This document shows positions 24,397-36,467 of a stretch of DNA of 64,000 bases, piece after piece. The notes under the pieces were generated by a model. It was not told the origin of the DNA and did not search any database. It saw only the letters and a program-made list of their open reading frames with translations. Position 1 is the stretch's first letter, and every line of letters begins with the position of its first letter. The DNA is from Oxyruncus cristatus (Eukaryota; Chordata; Aves; Passeriformes; Cotingidae): positions 854,685 to 918,684 of the forward strand of contig VXAY01006085.1 of the NCBI GenBank assembly GCA_013399855.1. The letters run 5' to 3'. Both the position numbers and the translations under genes were made by a program.

Positions 24397-26238
24397 TTCT
24401 GTGGTTTGAAAACATCAGTGATTTTAGCTCAACCTCTGCAGTCAGAGACAGTGATCCAGATTATCAAACCTGCAGAAGGTAAAAACGGTCAACAGCAATA
24501 TTTACCGTGCTTTGTTAATTTTTATAATGCACACCAAAGCCAGTTATCTACTTGCAAATAATTCTGTAGGCAAAGATGACCACTATCAGATATTTTTCTC
24601 ACTTATTGTACCTCAGATGGTTGTAAAGAATCTTAAGGATCCAGATAGTGTGTATTGACACTTACAGTATCTTCACCTAGCTCATCACATCTCAAGTCAG
24701 ACCATACTTACAATAGTGAACATACTACAGGAATCAAAATCAGATTAGAACAAACAATAATGTTTTAATAGATTACCTAACTGGATGTCAGAAATCAAAT
24801 TTTTAAAATATGTCCATTTTTAGAGCTGGAAAAGACAGATTTATGACTGTAAAAAGAGAAATTCTGTCATTAAATGATCAGACTCATGATTTATTTATGC
24901 AATAACAGTTAAGCTCCAGTACAATAATACAATTTCTGAAAAGGATTTGTGCAACATAGGAAAGTTCTGTTGTAAAAGGGCCAATAGCAGAAACAGCATT
25001 TCAACTGAGTCAAGTACAAGTGACTTTGAACATTGCTTGAAAGTATTTCTGCTTGCAGTTAGTTGTTTCCATTGGAAGATGTTCAAATATTGCATTGTGG
25101 GACATTATCTCAACAGGAAGGAAGGAACTGTAGTACCATTCAGAAAGGACTAAGGCCTAGGAAAATATGGTTAGTGGCTATTAGCAGCATAAAGTTTGTT
25201 TGGTGGCAAGAATCCTTTGTGGCCATTTACAAAAAAAAGGATTTCCTAGTAGCCTTCCTCATCTCTTCATAACAAAACCATAGCAACCCCCACGTAAAGT
25301 ATGTGAATGAACGTGCTGCTGAATGCCTGTTTTGTGGGGAATGGCTGGCAGTTTTGGAGCTGTGGCCCTGGCAACAATGATGCCTGAGGGTTTTTCTGTA
25401 AGTACTTGAGGTCACTCATAGACTTTCCCAGTGAAGGAGCAGAAAGGACCATTCTAATAATTTACATCAATTGCCGGCATATTCCAGAACTTAGAACCTC
25501 CCTCAAGTCTTGTCTAGTTTAGACATTTAAATTGTGCTTGAACTACAAAGCTTCTGCTTTTCTGCAATAATGGCAGTGCTGTGAATACGTGCTTGTGAGA
25601 AATAGTCATTTTGACAATTCCAAATCAGTTAGAAAAATCTGTGACGAAACTATAAAGATATTTCACTGTCTTTTGTTCAAGAACAACCAAACAGAAAATA
25701 AACAAAACTAAAACAAAGCTAGGCAAAGTCCATAGGAAATAATGGGACACACAAATATACCACATATTAGAAATACATCCACACTTACAGAATACTAAAA
25801 GAGCTGTAAAATACTAATGCTTGCCTTTGACATAAAGCATTGAAAAAAAATTGTGACCCAGAATCTTTAAACAACAAAAAAACTTCCAGTTCTAATAGCT
25901 CATTAGGATCTAAAAAGATGAAGAATACAAGATTTCCCTTTTTTTTTCTTTTTTCTCATTTTTCTGGAGCAGTAATTAAATTGCTGAATGGAGTCAGCTG
26001 AAACAGGTGAAAAATCTTTCAATAATTTGTAAACCAAATAGATGTTGTTTTGCAAGATACATGTGTGACTCTACACCTGCACCTCAGGGTGATTAATGAT
26101 GGACATGATCATTTCTCACTCTCTGGATGGTTTGTTGGGGGGTTTATAAGACATAAGGGACTAGTTTTATAAATAATGATACTCTCAATACATAGGTACT
26201 ATTTTTAAAACAAACAAACAAAAAAACAGATAAATGTC
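24397..26238. other. Unique DNA including an RFX-like site
   Basis: No gene or repeat recognised. The 14 bases at 25362-25375 match the RFX X-box palindrome at 12 of 14 positions, within a CpG-poor but GC-balanced stretch (25300-25450). T and A runs occur near 25940 and 26210. Confidence 0.45.
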
Positions 26239-26421
26239 TTGGGTGTCTCAAATCTTCCTGCAGAAGATTTGGAAAGCAGTATTGCTGAATTCCAAAGGAG
26301 GAAGGACTATAATGTAAGATTAAAAGAAGGAGTTAACTTTCATCCTCAGCTTCTAAAGGTTGAAGTAGAGAATGTTTTGAACGAACATGGTGTGACTTCA
26401 GATGCCAAATGCTCACGGTGA
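26239..26421 (+). other. Coding-like 60-codon open frame, unidentified
   Basis: Unlike most chance frames in this AT-rich window, this 60-residue translation is rich in charged and small residues (E, D, K, R, V, A, G), with little F, I or Y. One part reads R-L-K-E-G-V-N-F-H-P-Q-L-L-K-V-E-V-E-N-V-L and could form an amphipathic helix. I recognise no domain. A CAG at 26264-26266 could serve as splice acceptor and AATGTAAGA near 26311 as donor, which would define an exon of about 45-50 bases. It could be a small exon, a decayed retrocopy or chance. No downstream poly(A) tract or upstream homology supports a retrocopy. Confidence 0.15.
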
Positions 26422-29160
26422 CCACCATATTAGTTTATCTGGTCTGACTGTCCTTGAAATAATCTTTTGCAAGGTTCAGATGTCAATATTTGAATTCTCC
26501 TTGTGCCCAATTATTTTATCAAAATCAGCTGCAGTAGAGGATAGAACTTGTAGCATGGATTCTGTATACTTTTTGAGGATTTATCTTTAAGGAAGTATGA
26601 AAAAAGTCAGTATTTACTACATCCTTTTGCTTTTGGGGACACCTCTAGGCAGTGCTCCCCTTTAGCACATGGCAATGGTTATGATTCTGTCCTCACTTTT
26701 GACAATATGAGGATGTCCTGTTTCACTTGGATTAGGACAAACACAAATACTGTCAATCAGTTTAGATTGCCCATCCCCTTGGTCTTACTCCACAGTCTCC
26801 TTTGGCACTGTGTCATTTGTGGTGACATGATGCTTCTCTTATTCTGCTCTTTATACGATTGGATCCAAAGAAACTATAAATTTTAATAAAAAATAAACCA
26901 AAAAAGCTATTAAACTTAAACTGATATTGGTTTCTCGGAGATGCTACACTTAAAATTCAGAGGTCTGGTTAATGATAGAGGGCTCTCCTGCTCTTAATGC
27001 CTATGGCTTTGATGTTCATCAGCCACTGAGACCCATTTATTGCCTTGTAAACTTGGAGGCAATTATCGTTCTGCCATTATATCATCAAATGAAATGGTTC
27101 TTCTTTATTCTTCCTCTCTGTGTCTCTTCTCAGTGTTATTATCATTTGACAGAAATGTCTCTCGCTCTTGGGTTGCCGACATTTGCAGTGTTCTGATACA
27201 GAATATTTTCTTTAAGCAAGAAATTAGAACTAGAAACCGAAAACAAAATCAGAATTACTGGCCAAAAAAAAACATTAACTATTTAAGATTTTTATTAGTG
27301 AGACAATGATTATTATGTTCACTTTAAAAGTCATTTAGTTAACCTAATAAAATTAAACAAAGTGATACCTATTCTCTGCAAATGGACAGTCAAGCTTTCA
27401 CAAAACACTGTAGGTTATTTGAGTAACAGTAAAGAGTATCCAAAAGAGAAAGTAGAGTAAGTATGCAGATTATGTTTTGAAAATAAGTAGGACAAATCCT
27501 CTGCTGACATTTAGTGACACAGCTTCTCAAAAAATCCTGGTGTGTTTTACCCCTGCTGAGGATGTCTTGATGAGTCTGTTTGGGTTACAAGAACACAAAC
27601 TAAGGGAGAATTCAGTCCAGTAAAGAGAACTATGCTTCCTGAACATATATTCGGTGAGCATTTTTTCAAATTTCTCCTTTGGAGTATACTCAAGGGTTTA
27701 TAAAAGAACAAAGTAGTGACAAATGTGTTCTCTTGTCACTTGCTTAGAAAATTGAGTTCTGTTCAGTGTTGTGAAGAGAACAGAAAGAACACAGTGTGAA
27801 CAAGAACATCAAGACCTGAAAATCTCACTTTGATCTCTTTCTTAAGAACTAACCAGGAGCACTGTGACATTCTGTACTGAGGCTAGATATTTCAAAAGCT
27901 CTACTTGTGTATGATGGTGGCTTTTTCAAACAATGGAAAAGTAATCTCATCTGAAGCTCACGACACTTTCTTTCCTCTGATACTATGCTATGTGAATCTG
28001 TTTTTCTTTGTCAAAATGCTTCTGGGCTTCATAAACCAGGTGTATTGACAAGATCTTTTTTTTTTTTTTTTTTCCAAACCACATAACTACATGAATTAAG
28101 CTCTGCATGTATCTCTAGTATCATGCAAGCTATGTGTCAGGCCCTCTTCTAACCTCAAATTTTATTTCTATTATCTAATCGATTCATGCTGTCCTGTTCA
28201 ATGGTGGACACTCTCTGCAATCTTCAGGAAGGAGAAGGAAAAAGGTTAGAAAAAAACAGTGGAGGCTCTCACATGTGAGAGTTAAAAGGCAATACACATT
28301 TTGACATTGTCAAGAACGTAGCATGATAAGGAAAACGTGGCATGAACAGGTCTGTCTGCAAAGAGAAACAAAGGCAGTAGACTTTAAATTATACAGCTTA
28401 ATGTTACAACACAATGTACTTCTAAATGCTTGTGCCCAGAAAAGGAAAGAAAATTTGGAGTTATTTTTAAGGAACCCTTAATTTGCGTTTTTTTCTTAAA
28501 ATCTTAAAGAAAATTTTCCTTGGAGAAAACATTTTGAAGTGTTTTTTCATTCAATAATTTTTCTTCATATCAATTTTAAAAAAAATCAGCTTTCAATCAA
28601 AAGCTACTTGTAGACAATCTCAAAAAAATCTCTCACATCTGCAATATAAACTAATAACACCAATTAATGTATTTTATTTTGCTGCTTGTACTGCTTTGAT
28701 CAATGTACTATGAATTATTGCAATAGCACAGATATTCATCTCTTCACCAACCTGACTTTTGTATGGACTTTCACAGTGCAGTATCTTCTAAATTGTACTA
28801 CCTTGTATTCTGTTTTTCTACTGTAAACCATTCATTTTTATCAGAATTAAGACCTCTAGCCTGATTCCTACTGGCTTTGAGCACAGACACAGCAACAGGG
28901 ACTTTTGTGTTCCTAAAGTGATGAGTGAGAGGAAAAAACATTGGAAATGTTTCCTTTGCTTCCAATTTCTCACCAGCTCTAACATAGCTACTGCATGTTT
29001 TTATTATTCTATGTCTTTTTGAATGCAGGCAGCAGTAATCATGTCCATGTGCACTTGATGTCATGTGTATGACAACAATGTACTGTTCATGATTTTTAAA
29101 TAACTCTGTGTACATTGTCCAGCATCTTTGTCTTATTAGCACTAGTGGAAAGAAATAGGA
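26422..29160. other. AT-rich unique DNA, no gene seen
   Basis: No repeat or gene recognised. A T run lies at about 28059-28076. The 114-codon minus-strand frame at 28798-29142 has no identifiable domain. Confidence 0.55.
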
Positions 29161-30774
29161 TGGCTCTCAGGAGTCCCAGACCCTGGAAGTAAGAGAAGAA
29201 GGCTGGAGAAAGGAAGACTTCCACCTGGTCATAGAGGTATGGGTTAGAGACTGGCTAGACACACTTAACATCCATAAATCCATGGGCCCTGATGGGATGC
29301 ACCCATGGGTGCTGAGGCAGTTGGCAGAAGCTCTGCTGCTCTCAATCATCTTTGAAAAGTCATGGAGAATGGGAGAGGTGCCCGATGACTGGAGGAAGGC
29401 CAATGTTACTCCTGTCTTCAAAAAGAGCAAGAAGTAGAACCCAGAAAATGACGGTCCAGTCAGCCTCACCTCCAGCCTGGAAAGGTAATGGAACAGGGCA
29501 TTCTGGAGATTGTCACCAAGCATGTAGAACAAAGAAGGTCATCAGGAATAGTTGGTAGTGATTCACCAAGGGGAAGTCATGCTTGACCAGTCTGATAACC
29601 TCCTATGGTAGGATGGGTCGATAAGGGGAAAGCAGGAGATGTAATATACCTCCACTTCAGTAAGGCTTTTGGCACTGTTTCCCATAACATCCTCTTAGGC
29701 AAGCTTGGGAAATGTGGATTAGATGAATGGATGGTGAGATTGATCAAGAACTGACTGAATAACACAGCTCAGAGAGTTGTGCTCTGTGAAGTAGAATCCA
29801 GTTGGAGGTCTGTAGTCAATGGTGTTTCCTAGGAATCAATACTGGGTCCAGTCTTATTCAACTTGCTAATCAATGACCTGGATGAAGGGATAGAATGCAC
29901 CCTCAGCAAGTTTGCTGATGACATGGGACTGGGGGGAGTGGCTGATACACCTGAAGGCTGTGCTGCCTGGATAGCCTGGAGATTTGGGTAGAGAGAAACC
30001 TAATGAGTTTCAACAAGGGCAAGTGTAGGGTCCTGCACCTGGGGAGGAATAACTCCAAGTACCAGACTGGGGGCTGACCTGCTAGAGAGCAGCTCTGCTG
30101 AGAAGGACGTGGGAGTCTTGGTGGATGACAAGGGGACCATGAGTCAGCAGTGTGACCTTGGGGCCAGGGGGGACAATGCTATCCTGGGGTGCATCAGGAA
30201 GGGTGGGGCCAGTAGGTCGAGGGAGGTGATCCTCCCGCTCTACTTGGCCCTAGTGAGGCCACATCTGGGGTGCTGTGTCCAGTTCTGGGCTCCTCAATAC
30301 AACAAAGACAAGAAGCTACTGGAGAGGGTCCAGTGGAGGGCCACAAATATGATTAGGGGTCTGGAGCATCTCTCTTATGAGCAGAGACTGGGGGAGCTGG
30401 GCTTGTTTAGCCTAGAGAAGGAAAGTCTTGAGAAGGGATCTCATTAATGCATATAAACATCTCAAAGGCAGGTGCCAAAAGGATGGTGCAAGACTGTTTT
30501 TGGTGATGCCCAGTGACAGGACGAGGAGTAATGTCCATAAACCAAAACACAAGAAGTTTCACCTAAACCTAATGAAGAACTTCTTTTCCCTAAGGGTGTC
30601 AGAGCACTGGAACAGGCTGCCTAGGGAGGTTGTGGAGTCTCCCTCTCTGGAGACATTCAAAAACCACCCGGACACGTTGCTGTGTCACCTGCTCTAGGTG
30701 ACCCTGCCTAGGGTTGGATTAGGTGATCTCCAGAAGTCCCTTCCTGCCCTAACAATTCTGTGATTCTGTGAAAT
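29161..30774 (+). mobile_element. CR1 LINE, longest copy, ORF2 reverse transcriptase to 3' end
   Basis: About 1.6 kb follows the CR1 ORF2 plan. It opens near the RT N-terminal region with K-S-M-G-P-D-G-M-H-P-W-V-L-R (about 29275-29320), then G-E-V-P-D-D-W-R-K-A-N-V-T-P-V-F-K-K (29373-29430). The palm motif F-A-D-D is intact at 29911-29922. The C-terminal block V-R-P-H-L-G-C-C-V-Q-F-W-A-P-Q-Y lies in the frame at 30109-30447, with the 3' UTR-proximal coding in 30428-30697. The end has two ATTCTGTG units (to about 30772), the CR1 microrepeat. Several stop codons and frame changes break ORF2, and the endonuclease and 5' part are missing, so the copy cannot retrotranspose by itself. It is the least decayed CR1 here, which suggests a later insertion than the others. 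Confidence 0.93.
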
Positions 30775-33700
30775 GTAGATTATTTATTACTTAGTCTGCA
30801 ATGGTTTATGATGGAATTATTTTACCATTATCTGCTTCTATGATGTTTAATGAAGAAAGAAAAATCTTCAAAACTCTTGCCTTCAAAATTAACAATACAT
30901 TTCTTGGCCCACTAATATTGAGAATTATTGACACTACTTTTCAATCATGAATAGTTGTTTAAAAAGCTGCAAAATCATACACAAGTAACTCATAAATCTC
31001 TTACGCCCAGAATTTTCAGCACTACTTTCCTATACCCTTTATATATATATGTGTACATAGTCATGACTAGTTTTTGGCTGCCTTGCTTGTGTTTCTAGTT
31101 TGTAAAACATTAAGTTTGAGTCAGTTGACATTTCAGTTTATCTATAAGTAACTTGTCTTTTCCCAACAGTTCCCAAGAACTTCATGGTTGTTCTTAGCAA
31201 CTGACTAAAATGCATGAGAATTTGGGAAAGAGTGCCAAGGAATGTTGGACACTAATTGTCATTTTTGAAAAACAGTTCAGCAGAAGGCTTAGATAATGTA
31301 CAAAATACGAAAAAACTGAATTGTCCATTTAATCCTAATATTAGAACACTAAAAATATTCAGATACATTAGAATGAGAAAACAGACCTTGGAGATAAGAT
31401 ACAAACTAATACTTTCTGCAAGTCTTTATATTTCAGTATGTTGTTAGTAGTACATAGGTAATGTAAAGGCAAAGTTGTTGAAAATCTTGCCAACAAGTGA
31501 CAGACATTTTTTTGAAAGACAGTAAAAGTTGTAATCATCGAGTAATGTGCTCTGCTTTTCTATATTAAAAAAAAAAAATAAATCTCTTAATGGTCCTGGA
31601 GTCACTTCTATCTGTGTGTTCCACTACCATTGGGCAGTGATGTGCTTTGTAACACTGCAAGAAGTGCAAAACTTCTCCAAGGTCAGAAAGCACTGAATGT
31701 ATTATTGTCTGTGAAGTTTTTTGACTGCTATAATTGGTGAAGCTGTAGCTTACAGCACTGATAAGATATGCTTCAAGTGTAAAATTTATTTTTGGAAGAA
31801 AAGAGTTTTTCCATTCTGAAATTTTTCAGCACACGAGTAAATAGTCTGCACTATAACATTTCCAATACAACATCCTCGAATTTTAAAGACTTGGATACGG
31901 ATCAGGGTATGCAACAGATATTTTCACGCCACATTCAGCATAATGAGTAGTAAAAATAAATCCTGTTCCCACTTCTACTGGCACTTACATAGTCTGTAAC
32001 AGCAGAACTGGTAATGAAACCATTCTAGCTGACCTCACAAACGTATATTCATTCATCCTTATTGATACTTAGATAGATTAATCTTAATCAAGACATACGT
32101 TTCTTTCAGTGATCTGTGGATTTAAAAATGGCTGTGTTACATCTAAAATTGAAAATAAATTGAGGTATTGTACTTCTAATTCTAAATACCATGGTTATAA
32201 TTCAATCTTATTCTAATGGTATGGCTTAAACACACATGTTGCATGCAAGTCATCAGAAGAAGAGATACCAGAACTGCAGATCACTGTGTGTACAAGATTG
32301 GGCTAAAATTACCTGAGATAATGAGACAAATGTTGAATTATAATGTTGTTTACTATTTGAATGTTTCAAATTATTAACATTACTCTTTCTGAGTCTTGTG
32401 TGTTGCAGGTAACAAAAGGCTTTCAGAGTTTTTTGCGGACACATTAGTTGCAATTCATATTCCACATTAATGAGGTTCCAGATAACCTAATACAGTCACT
32501 GCGGATACCCTGAATTTTCAATGATCAAAAGGTCTTTGATCAATGTTAGTTGTTCAATTGCAATTCATAACCCAGAACATCAGCTGGTTCTTTGCAGATT
32601 CATATTTCTCATAGGCATGAGAAAATACATTGAAAATTTTGAACTTAACTATCATTTTCACCTAAGTCTATAGACTTTTTATGGAATAGTTTGAAGATGT
32701 TTTTTGGGAACAATATTTTTAATTAAGAAAAAAGTCAGAAGTTCCTGAAATATTATAATTAAATATTATCAACTTTCTGAGTTCTGGAATTTCAAAAACT
32801 AATCATTCTAAAAGTACCTAAAGAATTCTAAAATGCAAACTCCAGGGGTTTTAAATTATGGAAACATGTTTTAGCAAAACTTTCAGAACATACTTTTATC
32901 TTCTTCTTTGGTGTTGGAATTTGGTGGTTGTTGATTTGTTTTGCTTTGTTTTGTTTTTAATTTGTTGCAGTCATTTGATGGTGTTACAATAGTGTTTTAT
33001 AATGGAAAATAAATTTATTTTCCAAATTTGGAAAGACTAAGCCAGTGCAATGAGACAAATTTAACCCCATTTTCACTGCAATTTTTTGTTGCACCAGTTT
33101 TGACTTTTTACTGTGTTTCCCTTCGTGTGGACACTTTGCCTTGATCTGTGATAATATTTATTGCAATGTAGCAAATGTGCATAATTCTTTCACAAGGTTT
33201 TGCCATTTGTTGTGGATAATTTGCTTTATCTTCTAGGTGATTACCTGAGACTACATTAGTGTTTCAAATGATGAGATAACTAACCTATGCGTTTTCATTT
33301 TAATTAAAAGATTTGATTATTGGTTATTAACTCATGAAATGTAAGTGTTTGAAAATGTTGGACAAAAGTCTACTGATTCCATTGAGCTTTGTGTTTCAAG
33401 AGCTAAGGGCCAGATTCTGGTTTACTTGCTCACCATTTCAGCCTGTAAGCTAATTATTTTAATTAACATCTTTAGCAATTACAAATTTTCTTATTGGTAC
33501 AATAAGGAGTCAGATTTTCACATTCAATCCTCAATTATGAAAAGGTGTGAAAAGAACATTTACTTTCATAAGGTCATTTCAAATCTCTAATTTTCATGTA
33601 CTTTCTGTTCAAAAAAACAAAACAAAAAAACCCACCCAACCAACCAACCAAAAAAAACCAAAAAAACCAAGCCCAAAGAAACAAACCACCATGAAAAACA

Positions 33701-34445
33701 GATAAAGGAAAGTAAAACCTGAGTTAAGGTTATATGGTTCCTAATTTTCCTGTCCATAGACACAAAGAAATAAAACCCCAATTGTTCAGAAATAGATCTA
33801 ACTTATACACTTGAAGCACTGAACCATGCCTTTGATATTTTAATACTAATGTAACACTATGTACAAAGAAACAATAAAATCCTGCTTTGTCCAGCATTCT
33901 TAAATAGGCAGAGGATGATGAATATGCTAAGTATTTTGTCTGTTCCATCTTACAGAGAGGGAAGGCCAAAACACACAAGGTTATGTGATGTGAGCTCAGT
34001 GTTTGCCACAGAAGAAGAAAGTAGAATAACAATGGCAAAAAGAAATGTACAATTGTATTATAGAGCTAAAGAATATATTTTCTTTAAAGCAAATGAATTT
34101 AATTCTCATATTGCTCAGGCAGTTTGTGAAAACAGTAAGAATCAAAAACTTCATTGTTACATAAAAATTCAAACTTATCTAAGTAGAAAAATTTCATCTA
34201 AACCTAATGAAAACTTTGTCCAATGTTGTTTTTATTTTCTCATAGTAATGATATTGGGGAAATTTCTCCTCAGTATGAACAAGAAGTCTGGACTCAAACA
34301 TAATATTTAAACTGGAAAGTTTAAATACAGTCTGACCCTATGTACTTCACAAGAACAAAAGAATGTTTTGTGTGTTCAGGTTCAAACACCTAATCAGCCA
34401 TCTCAAATGACATAAACTTATATAGGTAATCTAAAGGCACAAGTA
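30775..34445. other. AT-rich unique DNA with one A/C tract
   Basis: No gene recognised. The 131-codon frame at 33915-34310 has AT-driven composition and no domain. G/T-rich sequence occurs near 32925-32965 and an A/C tract at 33605-33690. Confidence 0.55.
33605..33690 (-). repeat. A/C-skewed low-complexity tract (G/T on minus strand)
   Basis: The plus strand is nearly pure A and C, with CCCACCCAACCAACCAACC and A7-8 runs. Read on the minus strand it has the same GGTTGGTT and T-run character as the tract at 10029-10173. The short W/F/G-rich minus-strand frame at 33587-33781 is a by-product. Confidence 0.85.
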
Positions 34446-34598
34446 TCCACATCCCTGGAGTTGTTCAAGGCCAGGTTGAATGGAGCCCTGAGCAACCTGT
34501 TCTAGTGAAAAGTGTCCCTGCTCATGTTAGGGAAGTTGGAACTAGATGATCTTTAAGGTCTCTTCCAACCCAGAGTATTTTATGATTCTGTGATGATT
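34446..34598 (+). mobile_element. CR1 LINE 3' terminal fragment
   Basis: Only the last 150 bases of CR1 remain. The strings 'ccctggagttgttcaaggccaggttgaatgg', 'ggaactagatgatctttaaggtctcttccaaccc' and a terminal 'attctgtgatgattcc' follow the CR1 3' UTR order. The copy is strongly 5'-truncated. Confidence 0.88.
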
Positions 34599-36388
34599 CC
34601 CTGAACTATTGGATTTGATTACCCCACTATTTAAAGTCTGGTTAAGAGTCTAGTATTATGTCTGAAGGTGTCTGCCTATTCCAACAACAAATAGAAATCA
34701 TAGATACTCTACCTTGAGATACAACTCCACATTTACTACCCCTGACAGCAACTACCTTTGTCAGGATTTGAAGACTGGGAGATTCTCCTTTAACTGTGAA
34801 AAATCAAAGGAGAGAGAACAGAATTTAATGGACCTGTGAATGGTGAAAAATATCCAGCATTGAGTTAATAAATTCATGCACAAAAAAATTAAAAACCAAA
34901 TTAGACTAAACAACATATACCTAGGAAAAGTCTGGTATACAACATACACCATAACCTGCAGAGAGTGATAAGTGGGCAAATGAATTATTAATAGAATCTT
35001 TATACCAAAAACCTTGGGATTGTGTGATATGTCCTGCAATTTGTGGAGGTTCTACATAAACGTGACTATTTTGCAGACTAGCAGATGGCAAATCCCCAGC
35101 TCTGGACATGAAAATATGAGGAAACAAGGATTAATGTTACTTCTGAAAATCCAGGCTTCTTCTGTTGAAAGTATCACAAATTTCTCTGGGAACTGTGTTT
35201 GTGGGACACAAGCTGATAGTCACAGAATATAGCCTGAATGTTATCTGCCCAGGTAGTTAGACACTGGCAATCATGAACAGCTGTCTACAAACAAAAGGAT
35301 AGACACACTTCCATCGTTTCTTTCCATATCCCACACAACATGTATTTGTTGTGTGGTTTCTGTCATTCCCCTGGCAGAACAAACTACAGCTTTGGAGTGG
35401 TTCTTTTAGTTTTCTGTTGATCAGTTGCCATATTGAGCTTTGATGTGAGTCTATCAACCTCTAAGTTCAGGGTATTATTTTCCTTCTGGCCTGAAGCAGG
35501 AAAAAAATCTGTAGATAGTGTTCCGGGATTCCCAGTTAATGATTCTGGGGCTGACTGTAGGGTTAAAAGTTTGGTTGCTTTAAGTTGACAAAGTATTACA
35601 TTTCCAACTCCCAGTCCTTGTTATACCACGCTCATTCTTCATAGAGAGCCCCAGAGAAAAAGAAGCTAGAAATCTAGCAAGAAGAGAGTACATTTTGTCT
35701 TTTTGAAGATATACCATGAATAGCTTAATAAGGATTCTAGAGAAAACTGTAAAATGGGTAAGTCACTCCAAACACAGATATGTGCTAATTAGAGTAAGTA
35801 CCAAAAATACTAATAAAATTATTTTTAAAAGAGGGGGAAAAGAAATTATTTAATCCCTTCTGTTACCCTGTGATCTCTCAGTGCCCAGCTGCATGAAACG
35901 AGGGGTAGGTAAACATTAGCAGAGGAAAGATAAGGTCATCCGAGGCGGGCTTAGAGAAAGGGCAGGTCACCCAAGGCAGCCGCCCTGGATGCAGCAGATA
36001 GTCTTCTTCAACAATAGGAAAAAGAATGAAGTAGCCAGAAGAACTCTCTTGGGCCAAGTGTGCATTGTATAAGCTATTTACCCAGCAGTGACAAAGCAGA
36101 TAACTACTGGAACACCCAAAGAGAATCCATATTGTTAAATATAACCTCAATACAGATGTTTTTGTCATATCTTTTCATGACCTCTATCTCAAATCATAGT
36201 TTAAATAAACACCATTCTACCCTTAAACTTTGATTTAAGATAAGATTACTCCTGACAAATGAAGAGACATTGTGTCTTTGTGGGTGTGGCATCTGTTAAA
36301 GCAGGGCACAGTGCACAACTACTTACTCTGTGCTGACTATCCTGGTATCCAGAGTATCTGAAGAATTGTAAGGTTCTTCTTGCCTTAA
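34599..36388. other. Unique non-coding DNA
   Basis: No gene seen. The part at 35880-36060 is GC-richer with a few CpGs and might be a decayed repeat that I cannot name. The 96-codon minus-strand frame at 35878-36168 overlaps it and shows no domain. Confidence 0.5.
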
Positions 36389-36467
36389 AATTATAAGGCC
36401 TCACTGTGATTCAGACTTTCTGATGACAATTGTAAGGCTCCACTGTGATTTAGACTTTCTGAAGAAG
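36389..36467 (+). repeat. Two-copy tandem repeat, about 39-bp unit
   Basis: The unit from AATTATAAGGCC to CTTTCTGATGAC (36389-36427) is repeated immediately from AATTGTAAGGCT to CTTTCTGAAGAAG. About 33 of 39 bases agree. A third partial unit beginning AATTGTAAGG lies just upstream at 36364. This is a short local expansion. Confidence 0.85.

Noticed and set aside
33915..34310. 131-codon frame possibly an exon
   Set aside because: Composition is AT-driven, no domain or splice pattern was convincing, and no homology was recognised.
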